In this document: piece after piece, positions 15,421 through 25,258 of the stretch
How the letters are laid out: every line of letters begins with the position of its first letter
Position numbering within the stretch: position 1 is the first letter of the stretch
Notes under the pieces: generated by a model
The model's database searches: none
What the model was told of the DNA's origin: nothing
Seen by the model: the letters and a program-made list of their open reading frames with translations, nothing else
Translations under genes and position numbers: made by a program
Source of the DNA: an uncultured Bacilli bacterium
GTDB taxonomy: Bacteria; Bacillota_I; Bacilli_A; RF39; UBA660
Direction: 5' to 3'
Assembly: GCA_934120635.1 (NCBI GenBank)
Contig: CAKOUR010000005.1
Coordinates: 27,533 to 91,532 of the forward strand
DNA: 64,000 bases

Positions 15421-16195
15421 AGTTAGATGTGAGAATGATAACTCTGTATTATTTTTAAAGAATGGGAATTTAAAATTAAAAAAAGATTTATATGTAATTA
15501 TAGAGACAGATAAAGGTTTACAGTTTGGAAAGATTGTTAGATTTATAAATGATAGTTCAAAATTTGATAATGTTGAGCTTTTTTCTGTGATTAGAAAGGC
15601 AAGTAAAAAAGATTATTTTCATTATTTAGATAATTTGAAATTAGAAAAAAAGTGTTTTTTAATATGCAAGGAAATAGTTAATAAACTAAATTTAGAAATG
15701 AATATTTTAGATGCACATTATAATTTTGAGCGAACACAGTTAATTTTTAGATTTATTGCAGATTCTAGGATAGATTTTCGTCAACTTGCTCGAGAATTAG
15801 GTGCTGCTTTTCATACGAGAATAGAATTACGTCAAATTGGCATTCGTGATAAGGCTAAGGAAGTTGGTGGAATAGGACCATGTGGTCGTTTGTTATGTTG
15901 TAGTAGTTTTTTAAAGAGTTTTGATAGTGTTACTATTAATATGGCTAAAAATCAAAATGTTTCTTTAAATCCTACTAAGATAAATGGTGTTTGTGGAAGA
16001 TTGCTATGTTGTTTGAGATATGAAAATAATAATTATGTAATTGAAAAGAAGAAATACCCTAAAGTAGGTTCTATTGTTAAATGTTATAAAGGAAACGGTA
16101 AGGTTGTTTCAGTAAATATAATTAAGAATACTTATATTGTTGAGTTGGAAAATAAAGAAAGAATTGAAGTGAATTATTTTGAAGGTGAAGAATAA
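15407..16195 (+). CDS. ricT: PSP1-domain protein RicT/YaaT
   Basis: In B. subtilis RicT (YaaT) with RicA and RicF forms a complex carrying [4Fe-4S] clusters that supports sporulation, competence and RNase Y-dependent mRNA maturation. This 262-residue homologue (275 in B. subtilis) contains the PSP1 core RIELRQIGIRDKAKEVGG and the cysteine-rich GIGPCGRLLCCSSFLKSF and NGVCGRLLCCLRYE. The ATG lies inside the holB 3' end, so the two are translationally coupled. The gene fits with comK and spore genes nearby. Confidence 0.93.
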   Translation: MNIVEVRCENDNSVLFLKNGNLKLKKDLYVIIETDKGLQFGKIVRFINDSSKFDNVELFSVIRKASKKDYFHYLDNLKLEKKCFLICKEIVNKLNLEMNILDAHYNFERTQLIFRFIADSRIDFRQLARELGAAFHTRIELRQIGIRDKAKEVGGIGPCGRLLCCSSFLKSFDSVTINMAKNQNVSLNPTKINGVCGRLLCCLRYENNNYVIEKKKYPKVGSIVKCYKGNGKVVSVNIIKNTYIVELENKERIEVNYFEGEE

Positions 16196-16904
16196 ATTAT
16201 TAAATTTAGATATGATTATTTATCAAGATAGTGATTGGTTTAAGTTTTCTTTGGATTCAGTATTGTTAGCAAATTTTGTTACAATTAATTGTAGGGTAAA
16301 AAGAGTTATAGATTTAGCTTCTGGAAATGCACCAATACCAATGTTACTTTCTTATCGAACTAAGGCTCAAATTTATGGTATTGAATATCAAAAATGTGTT
16401 TATGAATTGGCAGTTCAATCAGTAAAGGAAAATTGTTTAGAAGATCAGGTTCATTTAATTTGTGGAGATGTTTCTAATATTCAAAATAATTTTAATAGTG
16501 ATTCTTTTGATGTTGTTACGTGTAATCCACCATATTTTAAATCTTTAGAGTCTAGCTATTTTAATCAAAATTTTGTAAAATCAGTGGCTAGGCACGAAAT
16601 TTTTTTAAATTTAGATATGGTTTTGAAACAAGCTTTTTATTTGTTGAAGACTGGTGGAATTTTTGCTATGGTTCATCGTACTGAGAGGTTTAGTGAAATT
16701 ATGGAAAAGATGAAAAACTATCACTTGGAACCTAAGAGAATTCAATTTATTTATCCTAAAGAAGGAAAGAATAGTGATTTATTTTTGATAGAAGCTGTTA
16801 AAAATGGAAATGTTGGTTTAAAAATGTTATTTCCTTTAGTTATTCATAAAGATAATAATAATTATACAGATGAAGTTTCTAAAATATTAGATTTTAAATA
16901 TTAG
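16179..16904 (+). CDS. tRNA1(Val) (adenine-N6)-methyltransferase family (YabB/TrmN6)
   Basis: A 241-residue SAM-dependent methyltransferase. Motif I is VIDLASGNAPIPMLLS, and the catalytic N6-adenine motif is CNPPYF (NPPY), preceded by DVVTCN. B. subtilis YabB occupies the same position and modifies tRNA A37. The start is uncertain: TTG 16179 overlaps ricT by 17 bp, and GTG 16185 is an alternative. Family members begin close to these residues. Confidence 0.85.
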   Translation: MKVKNKLLNLDMIIYQDSDWFKFSLDSVLLANFVTINCRVKRVIDLASGNAPIPMLLSYRTKAQIYGIEYQKCVYELAVQSVKENCLEDQVHLICGDVSNIQNNFNSDSFDVVTCNPPYFKSLESSYFNQNFVKSVARHEIFLNLDMVLKQAFYLLKTGGIFAMVHRTERFSEIMEKMKNYHLEPKRIQFIYPKEGKNSDLFLIEAVKNGNVGLKMLFPLVIHKDNNNYTDEVSKILDFKY

Positions 16905-16913
16905 GAGGTTTTT

Positions 16914-17756
16914 ATGTGGAAGAAAAGCTATGATGATGGTGCTATTTTATATTTAGTTCCTACACCTATTGGAAATATGGAAGATATTACTTTTAGGTGT
17001 TTAAAAGTATTAAAAGAGGTAGGGGTTGTTTTTTCTGAAGATACGAGAATAACACAGAATTTATTTAATTATTTTGATATAAAAAATAAGTTAGTTGCTC
17101 TTCATGATCATAATGAAAATATTGTTAAGGAAGAAGTGCTTTCTTATTTGGAAAAAGGTTGTAATGTTGCTATTGTTACAGATAGAGGAACACCAATTAT
17201 TAGTGATCCTGGTTATAAGACTGTATCTTATGTTAGTAAAAAAGGATATTCAGTTGTTGCTTTGCCTGGTGCTTGTGCTTTTGTTCCAGCATTAATTGTT
17301 TCTGGAATTAATCCTCAACCTTTTACTTTTTATGGCTTTTTAGATAGTAAAGTTGAAAAGAGAAAAAAGGAATTGTTGCAGTTGAAATTTGTAACAAATA
17401 CACTTATTTTTTATGAAGCTCCTCATCGTATATTACAAACAATGAGATTAATGTTAGAAATTTTTGGGGATAGAGAAGTTAGTCTATCTAGGGAAATTAC
17501 CAAGAAATTTGAGAGTGTTTATCGTGGAAAGATTTCTGAATTGTTACTTACATTAGAAAATATTAAGGGAGAGTTTGTTGTTGTTGTATCTGGTTTTGAA
17601 AATACTTTTGCTGATGAATGTGGAATAGTTGAGCAGATACAATTTTATATAGATAATGGAATGCAAAAGATGGAAGCAATTAAGATTGTAGCAAGGGAAA
17701 GGGAAATGAAAAAAAATGAAGTGTATGCTTTATATCATCAGGAGGTAGAAAAGTGA
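16914..17756 (+). CDS. rsmI: 16S rRNA 2'-O-ribose C1402 methyltransferase RsmI
   Basis: RsmI methylates the ribose of C1402 in the decoding centre. The 280-residue protein shows the tetrapyrrole-methylase-fold motifs LYLVPTPIGNMEDIT, EDTRIT, DRGTPIISDPGY and VALPGACAFVPALIVSG. RBS TAGGAGG precedes ATG 16914. Its stop overlaps the pth GTG start by 4 bp (GTGA). B. subtilis yabC-type neighbours are retained. Confidence 0.95.
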   Translation: MWKKSYDDGAILYLVPTPIGNMEDITFRCLKVLKEVGVVFSEDTRITQNLFNYFDIKNKLVALHDHNENIVKEEVLSYLEKGCNVAIVTDRGTPIISDPGYKTVSYVSKKGYSVVALPGACAFVPALIVSGINPQPFTFYGFLDSKVEKRKKELLQLKFVTNTLIFYEAPHRILQTMRLMLEIFGDREVSLSREITKKFESVYRGKISELLLTLENIKGEFVVVVSGFENTFADECGIVEQIQFYIDNGMQKMEAIKIVAREREMKKNEVYALYHQEVEK

Positions 17757-18313
17757 AGTTAATAGTAGGATTAGGTAATCCTGGTAAGGAATATGTTAAT
17801 ACTAGACATAATATTGGTTTTCAATTATTAGATTATATTGTTGATAAAAATGGTTATTGTTTTTCTAAGGAAAAGTTTAATGGTATTTGTGCTGAATTAA
17901 TGATTAATAATGAAAAAGTATTGCTTGTTAAGCCTTTATCTTATATGAACTTGTCAGGTTCAGTGGTTGCAAAATATGTTTCTTTTTATAAAATTAAATT
18001 AGAAGATATTTTGGTTATTCAAGATGATTTGGATATGAATTTTGGAAGAATTAAGATTGTTTATGATAGTAGTTGTGGTGGTCATAATGGAATTAGAGAT
18101 ATTGAACGCTGCCTTGGAACTAAAAAATATACTAGATTGAAAATTGGAATTGCTCATGATAGATCGATGGATACAAAGGATTATGTATTAGGAAGTTTTA
18201 ATAAAGATGAACAGCAAGAAATAGAAAAAATTGATCATTATTTAGAGAATGTAGTTCATGATTTTTGTTTTATGAGTTTGGAAAATTTGATGAGTAAATA
18301 TAATCGAAAATAA
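17753..18313 (+). CDS. pth: Peptidyl-tRNA hydrolase
   Basis: Pth releases peptides from drop-off peptidyl-tRNAs. The 186-residue protein begins MKLIVGLGNPGKEYVNTRHNIGF, with the catalytic histidine in RHNIG, then KPLSYMNLSG, and VIQDDLDMNFG with the catalytic aspartate region and GGHNGIRDIE. GTG start with AGGAGG at 17740-17745. The following gene is mfd; fin (yabK), which lies between them in B. subtilis, is missing. Confidence 0.96.
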   Translation: MKLIVGLGNPGKEYVNTRHNIGFQLLDYIVDKNGYCFSKEKFNGICAELMINNEKVLLVKPLSYMNLSGSVVAKYVSFYKIKLEDILVIQDDLDMNFGRIKIVYDSSCGGHNGIRDIERCLGTKKYTRLKIGIAHDRSMDTKDYVLGSFNKDEQQEIEKIDHYLENVVHDFCFMSLENLMSKYNRK

Positions 18314-18359
18314 AAATACTTATCAATATTTTTTTCATTTTTTAAGGAGGAGTGTTTGT

Positions 18360-21300
18360 ATGAATTTTTTTGAGCGTTTGTTTGAGGTTTGTGATAATGA
18401 TTATTATGGAGTAAGTGGGCTTAATGCTGAATTGAATTGTGTTTATGTTTATGATGCTTTTATGCAATATCAGAGAGGTATGGTTGTTATTACTAATTCT
18501 TTGTATGAAGCTAATACTTTATATAATAAGTTGTTGAGTTACACAAACAGGGTATTGTTTTTTCCTATGGATGATTTTATTACAAGTGAAGCGATAGCAA
18601 TTAGTCCTGAATTTAAGAGTGAAAGAATTCATACTTTAAATCAATTATCTAAAGATAATAATTATATTGTTGTTACTAATTTGATGGGGATACTTAGGTA
18701 TTTGCCTACTGTTAATGTTTGGAAAAGTCATATTATTCACTTAAAAAAGGGAATGTCAGTTGAAAGGGATCGATTGATTCAACAACTTTATGAGATGGGA
18801 TATGAAAGAGAGACAATTGTTAGTGAAACTGGTAAATTAGGAGTTAGAGGATATGTTTTAGATATTTTTCCTATTGATTTTGATAATCCTATTCGTATAG
18901 AATTTTGGGGAGATGAAATTGATAGTATAAAATACTTTGATATTGATTCACAAATTTCATCGAATTTGGTAGATGAGATTGATATTTATCCATATTCTGA
19001 ATTTTTACTTAGTACTAAATCTACCTCTGATGTTGTGCAAAAAAAACAAAAGTATTTAAAGTATTATTCGGATCAAATTGGTTCATTATGGGATTATATA
19101 GGAAAATATATGTGTTTTTATTATGACTATAATCAAATTGAAGAAGGTTATAAAATACTTAGGGAAACTATTTTTAATTATGATAAGGATAATCGTAATA
19201 CATCAGGTATTCAGACTGATTATATGTATGATTTAAAAGATATTTGTTTTGAAAAAGAAATCTTTTTAATGAATTTTGACAATATTTTGATGAATATTAA
19301 ATTAAAAGAAGAAAAAAAATATATTAGTGGTGCAATTGATTGTTATAATGGTAATTTTAATTTGTTGAAAAAGGATTTAGAGAAATATTTATTACATAAT
19401 AAAACAGTTATTCTTTGTGTTGATGATGAAAATTCTAGGATGAGAATTGGTAAGTATTTTGAAGGGATGAATATTGTTAATTCTAGTGAAGATTCTATTG
19501 TTTCTAGAAAAATTAACATTATTATTAAAGGTATTGATTCTGGATTTCTTTTTGGTGATTATGTGGTAATTTCGGCGAATGACATGTTTCATTCTAGTGA
19601 AGTAAAGAAAAAATATAAAAATAAATTTAAGCTTGGGACTAAAATTAATAATGTTAGTAATATTTCTAAAGGAGATTATATTGTACATGAATCGCATGGT
19701 ATTGGAATTTATGATGAGTTGTGTACAATTGTGAAAAATGGTTATAAAAAAGATTATATAAAATTAATTTATGATGGGGGAGATGTTTTATATATTCCTG
19801 TAGAAAAAATAGATCGGATTAGTAAATTTTCTGGAAAAGAAGGGGTTAGTGTTCGTCTTGATAGTCTTAGTAGTGATAAATGGCAGAAAAGAAAAGCTCG
19901 TGTTCGTAGTAGATTAGAAGATATTGCTGCTAAATTAATTAAGGTTTCTGCTGAAAGAGAAGCAATGAAGGGGTTTGCTTTTTCTCAAGATGATGAGTCT
20001 CAAGTGTTGTTTGACAGTAATTTTCAATTTGAAGAGACTCCTGATCAATTGAAGGCTATTTCAGCGGTTAAATATGAGATGGAAAAGCCTAAACCTATGG
20101 ATATGTTGTTGTGTGGAGATGTTGGTTATGGAAAAACAGAGGTTGCTTTTCGTGCAATGTTTAAGGCAGTAAATGATGGAAAACAAGTAGCTTATTTGTG
20201 TCCAACGACTATTTTGTCAAGTCAGCAGTATAAAAATGCTTTAAAGAGATTTGCTGATTTTCCTGTTTCTATTGCTTTGTTAAATCGTTTTGTTGATAGA
20301 AAGAAGCAAAATATGATTATTGAGGACGTGAAGAATGGAAAGGTAGATATTTTATTTGGTACGCATAGAATTCTTAGTAATGATATTTCTTTTCGTGACT
20401 TGGGATTGTTGGTAATTGATGAAGAACAGAGATTTGGTGTTACACATAAAGAGAAAATTAAACAGTATAAAGCAAATATAGATGTTCTTACTTTGTCTGC
20501 TACACCAATTCCTAGAACACTTCAAATGTCAATGACTGGGATTCGCAGTCTTGCTTTGATAGAGACTCCTCCTCTTCAACGTTTACCTATTCAAACTTAT
20601 GTGTTAGGGGAAAATAATAATGTAATTAAAGATGCTTTATATAAAGAATTATCTAGGAATGGTCAGGCTTTTATTTTATATAATCATGTTGATGATATTG
20701 AAAATAAGATGATTAAATTGAATGAATTAGTTCCTGATGCTAGAATGGATTTTGCTCATGGACAAATGACTAAAACTGAGCTTGAAGATAAGATGCAAGA
20801 TTTTATTGATCATAAATTTGACGTGCTAGTTTGTACGACAATTATTGAAACAGGAATAGATATTCCTAATGTAAATACTTTAATTATTATGGATGCTGAT
20901 CATTTTGGTTTATCGCAGTTGTATCAAATTAGGGGAAGAATTGGTCGTAGTGATAAAATTGGTTACGCTTATTTAATGTATGATAGTCATAAAGAGTTAA
21001 ATGAGATTGCTGTTAAGCGTTTAAATACAATTAAGGAATTTACAGAACTTGGTAGTGGATTTAAGATTGCAATGAGAGATTTATCTATTCGAGGGGCTGG
21101 AGATATTCTTGGTAGTGAACAATCTGGTTTTATTGATACAATTGGTATTGAACTTTATTTAAAGATGTTGAAAGATGCTGTTGATAAAATTAAAGGTGAG
21201 TATGTAGAAGAAGAAATAGATGAGAATTTAGATAATCGCAGTTTGATTGATGTTGATACTCATATAGATGATAATTATATTAAGGATGATGACTTGAAAA

Positions 21301-21695
21301 TAGAAATTCATAAGAAGATTAATGAAGTTAATTCTATGGAAAAATTAAATGAAGTAAAAACAGAATTAGAAAATCGATTTGGAAAAATTAGTTATGAGTT
21401 AGAAGTTTATATGTATGAAGAATGGTTTGAAAAATTAGCTAATAAATTAGAAATTAAGAAAGTAAAACAAACCAAAACTATGATTGATTTAGAGTTATCA
21501 GAAGATATTAGTAAAAGAATACAAGGTGAGGAATTATTTATGTTATCTTATGAGATATCACGAAATTTTAAATTGAGTTTTAAAGATAATAAGATTCATG
21601 TTATTTTAGAATTAGTTAATTTAGATAAACATTTCTTATTGTATATTATTGAACTTTTATCTAAATTAATTGAAAAATTAGGATTAAAGATTTAA
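18360..21695 (+). CDS. mfd: Transcription-repair coupling factor Mfd
   Basis: Mfd removes RNA polymerase stalled at lesions and recruits UvrA. At 1111 residues it is a little shorter than B. subtilis Mfd (1177). Order of domains: UvrB-like N-terminal module, RNA-polymerase-interacting domain starting about residue 440 (GDYIVHESHGIGIY), RecG-like translocase with Walker A GDVGYGKTEVAFRA, DEEQ box (VIDEEQRFGV), SATPIPRTL, the TRG motif region QIRGRIGRSDK, and the C-terminal TRCF domain. RBS AAGGAGGAG precedes ATG 18360. Confidence 0.97.
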   Translation: MNFFERLFEVCDNDYYGVSGLNAELNCVYVYDAFMQYQRGMVVITNSLYEANTLYNKLLSYTNRVLFFPMDDFITSEAIAISPEFKSERIHTLNQLSKDNNYIVVTNLMGILRYLPTVNVWKSHIIHLKKGMSVERDRLIQQLYEMGYERETIVSETGKLGVRGYVLDIFPIDFDNPIRIEFWGDEIDSIKYFDIDSQISSNLVDEIDIYPYSEFLLSTKSTSDVVQKKQKYLKYYSDQIGSLWDYIGKYMCFYYDYNQIEEGYKILRETIFNYDKDNRNTSGIQTDYMYDLKDICFEKEIFLMNFDNILMNIKLKEEKKYISGAIDCYNGNFNLLKKDLEKYLLHNKTVILCVDDENSRMRIGKYFEGMNIVNSSEDSIVSRKINIIIKGIDSGFLFGDYVVISANDMFHSSEVKKKYKNKFKLGTKINNVSNISKGDYIVHESHGIGIYDELCTIVKNGYKKDYIKLIYDGGDVLYIPVEKIDRISKFSGKEGVSVRLDSLSSDKWQKRKARVRSRLEDIAAKLIKVSAEREAMKGFAFSQDDESQVLFDSNFQFEETPDQLKAISAVKYEMEKPKPMDMLLCGDVGYGKTEVAFRAMFKAVNDGKQVAYLCPTTILSSQQYKNALKRFADFPVSIALLNRFVDRKKQNMIIEDVKNGKVDILFGTHRILSNDISFRDLGLLVIDEEQRFGVTHKEKIKQYKANIDVLTLSATPIPRTLQMSMTGIRSLALIETPPLQRLPIQTYVLGENNNVIKDALYKELSRNGQAFILYNHVDDIENKMIKLNELVPDARMDFAHGQMTKTELEDKMQDFIDHKFDVLVCTTIIETGIDIPNVNTLIIMDADHFGLSQLYQIRGRIGRSDKIGYAYLMYDSHKELNEIAVKRLNTIKEFTELGSGFKIAMRDLSIRGAGDILGSEQSGFIDTIGIELYLKMLKDAVDKIKGEYVEEEIDENLDNRSLIDVDTHIDDNYIKDDDLKIEIHKKINEVNSMEKLNEVKTELENRFGKISYELEVYMYEEWFEKLANKLEIKKVKQTKTMIDLELSEDISKRIQGEELFMLSYEISRNFKLSFKDNKIHVILELVNLDKHFLLYIIELLSKLIEKLGLKI

Positions 21696-21721
21696 AAATA
21701 AAAAATGTTTGGAGGTTATTT

Positions 21722-22609
21722 ATGAAAATATTATTGTTTTTCTTTCTTTTTCTTTTCTTTCTCGTAATATTAGATAACATTTTTGAACTTATTTATTCTC
21801 GGAATGGTGATTATTGTTATGGTAAAACTGGGAACAGAGTTAAAAAAAATATTTCTAATTTTAATATTATTCCGTGTAATAATGATATTTTTCGTTGCTA
21901 TTGGATTGCTGTTAATTATCATTTAGTTAAGAAAAAAGAAGATTTTCTTGTTTCAATTTTATTAAAGTGGCTTCACAATGGAAATATTAAGATTCAAAAA
22001 ATTGATCATAAAACTTTTTATAAAAAAAATATTTTGAATATTATTTTTATAAAACCACCAAGTGACACAATCGAATTGGAAGAAAGATTATATGAATATA
22101 TGTATAAAGCTAGTCAAAATGGGGAATTGAATAGAAAAAAATTTAAAAAATGGTGTTGGGAAAATGATGTAAATATTCGTAGGTGGTTTGAGGAAGTTCT
22201 TGATTTTGAGAGAAAAATGCTTATTAATGATAATAAAATCAGTGTTCGTGAGATTAAAATTAGAAAATTAGGTTATCGATTAAAGGGCTTAGTATTTGAT
22301 GTTGACTCTTCTATGATGACTGAAGCGGAAAAAATTGCTGGTTTTAAGAATTACTTAAAAAAAATTTCTAGTATTCAAGGAAAAGAGTTTATAGATATTA
22401 ATTTTTTGAATGATTATTTAATGTATGCTCAAATGTTTGGGATTGTTAATAAAGTTGCACGACGTTTTAACTCATTATATCCAGAAGTAATTAGAGATAT
22501 GGATATAGGTTATAGTTATGATGATATTGTATTTTTAAATATGTTGGTAAATACTGGAATTAGTACTGCTCGAAAAATTTCAAGAAATGATGATAGAATT
22601 GGATATTGA
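21722..22609 (+). CDS. DUF2207 C-terminal-domain-like membrane-anchored protein
   Basis: 295 residues: one N-terminal hydrophobic segment (about residues 2-25), then a soluble region. The stretches IPCNNDIFRCYWIAVNYHLV, DFLVSILLKWLHNGNI, ELEERLYEYM and AEKIAGFKNYLKKIS...FLNDYLMYAQMFGIVNKVARRF resemble the cytoplasmic C-terminal part of DUF2207 membrane proteins ('YLiYA..fGia..v...'). The N-terminal DUF2207 domain and multiple spans of that family are absent, so this is a shortened form. RBS GGAGG precedes ATG 21722, 27 nt after mfd. Function unknown. Confidence 0.55.
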   Translation: MKILLFFFLFLFFLVILDNIFELIYSRNGDYCYGKTGNRVKKNISNFNIIPCNNDIFRCYWIAVNYHLVKKKEDFLVSILLKWLHNGNIKIQKIDHKTFYKKNILNIIFIKPPSDTIELEERLYEYMYKASQNGELNRKKFKKWCWENDVNIRRWFEEVLDFERKMLINDNKISVREIKIRKLGYRLKGLVFDVDSSMMTEAEKIAGFKNYLKKISSIQGKEFIDINFLNDYLMYAQMFGIVNKVARRFNSLYPEVIRDMDIGYSYDDIVFLNMLVNTGISTARKISRNDDRIGY

Positions 22610-22624
22610 TTGAATTAAATATTT

Positions 22625-22679
22625 AAAGAATTAATTTGTATTTTATTAGAAATAGAGAGTACTATTAATTCTTTTTTTC
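22625..22679 (+). terminator. Terminator after the DUF2207-like gene
   Basis: AAAGAATTAAT (22625-22635) pairs with ATTAATTCTTT (22664-22674) and a T tract follows at 22672-22678. The loop is long (28 nt). Confidence 0.6.
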
Positions 22680-22727
22680 TTGTTTTGAAAAAAATATTTA
22701 AGTATAATGGTAGAGAGGTGTATTTTT

Positions 22728-23495
22728 GTGAAAATAATATTTAGTGATTTTGATAAAACTTTGGTAGATAGAGGTGTTAATAATGGAAAAGTCAAAGATA
22801 TTAATTTAGATATTCTTAAAAAACTTAAGAGTAGTCAAGTTAATTTTTCTATTGTAAGTGGTAGGTGTTTATCTTTTTTTAAAGAAGAATATCCAGAATT
22901 GATGAATGTTGTTTCATTTTTTATTTCTTCTAATGGTAGTAGTATATATGATGTTTTGGGGAGTAAGTATATTTATTTTAGTTTTATTGATAGTAGTGAT
23001 TTAGAAAAAATTTATGAGTGTGCTAAAAAGTATAATTTGAGTATATATTTTAATTTATTAGATAAACGGCTTTATTTAGAGAAAGGATCTTATCAGTATT
23101 TTAATTTTGATGAAATGCAATGCGAGCAAGTGGTGTTGATGGGTGATATTGAAATTTATGAAATTTTAATTGACAATATTGAGAAAATTGAAAATTTAAA
23201 AATTAGTAACAAAGGAAAAAATCCAGATAATGGTAGCTTCTTTTTGGATATTAATCGAAAGGATGTATCTAAAGGAAAAGCAATCTCTTATTTATGTGAT
23301 TATTTAGAATTTGATAGAAATGATACTATTTGTTTTGGTGATAGTGATAATGATTTATCAATGTTTCAAGTAGTTGGTCGAGGGATAGCTGTTGAAAATG
23401 CAAGTGATGAAATAAAAAAATATGCTGATGAGACAATTGGAACTGTATGGGAAGATAGTGTATTTAGTTATATTGACAATAATTTTAATAAATAA
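22728..23495 (+). CDS. Cof-type HAD-superfamily phosphatase
   Basis: 255-residue HAD hydrolase. Motif 1 is FSDFDKTL (nucleophile Asp), motif 2 SIVSGR, motif 3 lysine in SKGKAISYL, motif 4 CFGDSDNDLSMF. The C2-type cap between motifs 2 and 3 identifies the Cof/YkrA subgroup, which dephosphorylates sugar phosphates or nucleotides; the substrate cannot be read from sequence. GTG 22728 is used because GAGAGGTG precedes it; a TATAAT lies at 22703-22708. Confidence 0.85.
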   Translation: MKIIFSDFDKTLVDRGVNNGKVKDINLDILKKLKSSQVNFSIVSGRCLSFFKEEYPELMNVVSFFISSNGSSIYDVLGSKYIYFSFIDSSDLEKIYECAKKYNLSIYFNLLDKRLYLEKGSYQYFNFDEMQCEQVVLMGDIEIYEILIDNIEKIENLKISNKGKNPDNGSFFLDINRKDVSKGKAISYLCDYLEFDRNDTICFGDSDNDLSMFQVVGRGIAVENASDEIKKYADETIGTVWEDSVFSYIDNNFNK

Positions 23496-23582
23496 AATAA
23501 TTTTTTTAGAATTGTGTATTTTTTCCTTGTTATTTGTTTAATATTATAATGTAGTTGTAATTTCTTTTTTGTTTATTCCTGG

Positions 23583-23613
23583 AAAAAGCTGATGATTAAT
23601 CATTGGCTTTTTT
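23583..23613 (+). terminator. Terminator in the HAD-orphan spacer
   Basis: AAAAAGC...GGCTTTTTT around ATGATTAATCAT at 23583-23613, ending in a T tract. It lies about 90 nt downstream of the HAD stop. Confidence 0.7.
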
Positions 23614-23702
23614 GTAAAGTTTTTGTGGAATGTTTTATTTTATTTTAACATTTTTTATTTATTTCTTATTTTTTTGGTATAATTATGAAAAAGAGGGATG
23701 TT

Positions 23703-24017
23703 ATGAAAAAAGATAGAATTATTAATACTGAGGAATTAAGATTAAAAATTGTGAATATGTTAAAGATATATGGTTATTATGATGGTGTTTTGTTAAGTAA
23801 TAGTAAAGAAAAAGGATTTGTGGATGGAAGTTTATCTTTAGATGACATTATTCTTAATCGGAAAGATTTTAAAGAATTAAAACGAAGTATTAAGAAATTG
23901 TTGGACTATTGTTATGAGAATAACTTTGATGAGTTGATAAGAGAAGTAAATTATTTTTATCAAGTAATGGGGAAAAATATTCGTAAAAAATTCGGTAATT
24001 TATTTGATAAGTTTTGA
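23703..24017 (+). CDS. Hypothetical protein, 104 aa
   Basis: I do not recognise this protein. It is highly charged and predicted helical, with no membrane span and no cysteine motif; the C-terminal half is basic (KKLLDYCYENNFDELIREVN). ATG 23703 is preceded by AGAGGGA; an in-frame ATG at 23685 lacks a ribosome binding site. It lies 28 nt before the Mbeg1-like hydrolase gene, so the two may form one operon. Confidence 0.6.
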   Translation: MKKDRIINTEELRLKIVNMLKIYGYYDGVLLSNSKEKGFVDGSLSLDDIILNRKDFKELKRSIKKLLDYCYENNFDELIREVNYFYQVMGKNIRKKFGNLFDKF

Positions 24018-24045
24018 TGAAGTATTTTTGATTGGAGGATAGAAA

Positions 24046-25143
24046 ATGAACTTAAATCGTTATGTGGATGATTATGGGTGCTATACATTTGATGATGTTC
24101 CTTTTAATGAAGTCGATAATGCGGTGATGTCAGCTATTTCTTATGTGAATTTAGATGGTATTGTTTCAAAAAATCGATTTCATAAAATTACTATTGAAGA
24201 GGCTGGAAATATATATTTTAAAAGACATTCTAAAAAGGAAAAACAGGTTCTTGCAGTTAGGGAAGCAATTAAACTATTTTATATTATTAGGGATACAGAA
24301 AGATATAAAAAATTGTATCTTTATAATTATACTTATGAATCTGGAGATGCTGAGCAGTTTTCTGCTATTACTATTGAACTTTCTAATAAATTAGTTTATG
24401 TTTCTTTTGAGGGGACTGATCATTTGGTAAGTGGTTGGAAAGAAAATTTTATGCTTAGTTATCAGTTTCCTGTTTTATCTCAGAGGAGAGCAATTGATTA
24501 TGTAAATAAGAATTTTCTTTTTCGTCATCATGAAATTATTTTGGGTGGTCATTCTAAAGGTGGTAATTTAGCTATGGTAGCAGGAATGTATGCTAATTTT
24601 TTGGTTAGAGATAAAATTGTTAAGATTTATAATAATGATGGTCCTGGTCTTTTGCTGGAGCAGATTTCTTCTAAATATTATAAAAATGTTGCTAATAAAA
24701 TGGTTCATATTATTCCTAATTATTCCATGGTTGGTTTATTGCTTAGGCATGAAAATAATTATGTTGTAGTAAGGTCTGCTAGAAAAAGTATTTATGCACA
24801 TGATATGTTTACATGGGTAGTTCGAGGTAAGGAATTTGAAAAGTGTGAGCTTAGTTCTTTTAGTAAAGCGTTGGATGATAAGTTAATTCATTGGCTAAAT
24901 AAATATGATCGAAAAACTAGGGAAGAGTTTGTTCTTTCTTTGTTTGATGTTTTTGATAAGGCTGGTGTTTATAGTTTAGTTGATATTATGGAGAAAAAAT
25001 CTTTGATTATCCGAATTGTACTTGGAATAAATAATTCTAACCCAGTTACGAAAAATATTTTAAAGGACTTTATTTTTGCTTTATTTCAGTGTTTTAAGGA
25101 TGTAAAAAAAGAGGAGTTAATTTCTTTTTTTGAAAAAAAATAA
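24046..25143 (+). CDS. Mbeg1-like (DUF2974) alpha/beta hydrolase
   Basis: 365 residues. The nucleophile elbow GGHSKGGNLAMVAG (Gly-His-Ser-Lys-Gly) and the preceding VYVSFEGTDH match the DUF2974/Mbeg1-like lipase-type family common in gut Firmicutes. Serine is the presumed nucleophile; an Asp (NNDGPGLL) and a late His (about residue 244, IYAHDMF) could complete the triad. No signal peptide is seen, so it acts in the cytoplasm or peripherally. RBS TTGGAGGAT precedes ATG 24046. Substrate unknown. Confidence 0.8.
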   Translation: MNLNRYVDDYGCYTFDDVPFNEVDNAVMSAISYVNLDGIVSKNRFHKITIEEAGNIYFKRHSKKEKQVLAVREAIKLFYIIRDTERYKKLYLYNYTYESGDAEQFSAITIELSNKLVYVSFEGTDHLVSGWKENFMLSYQFPVLSQRRAIDYVNKNFLFRHHEIILGGHSKGGNLAMVAGMYANFLVRDKIVKIYNNDGPGLLLEQISSKYYKNVANKMVHIIPNYSMVGLLLRHENNYVVVRSARKSIYAHDMFTWVVRGKEFEKCELSSFSKALDDKLIHWLNKYDRKTREEFVLSLFDVFDKAGVYSLVDIMEKKSLIIRIVLGINNSNPVTKNILKDFIFALFQCFKDVKKEELISFFEKK

Positions 25144-25199
25144 TACTTCTTTTTCTTTTGCATTTTTGATGTTATTTTTTGTAAAGTAGTTTCTTTATG

Positions 25200-25229
25200 T
25201 TGTTAAAAATTTTAATTGTATGATATAAT
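25200..25229 (+). promoter_or_regulatory. Promoter of the alcohol dehydrogenase gene
   Basis: TTGTTA (25200-25205), 18-bp spacer, TATAAT (25224-25229), 29 nt before the start codon. Confidence 0.65.
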
Positions 25230-25258
25230 GTTTTCATCATAAAGAGGAGGTAAATGAT

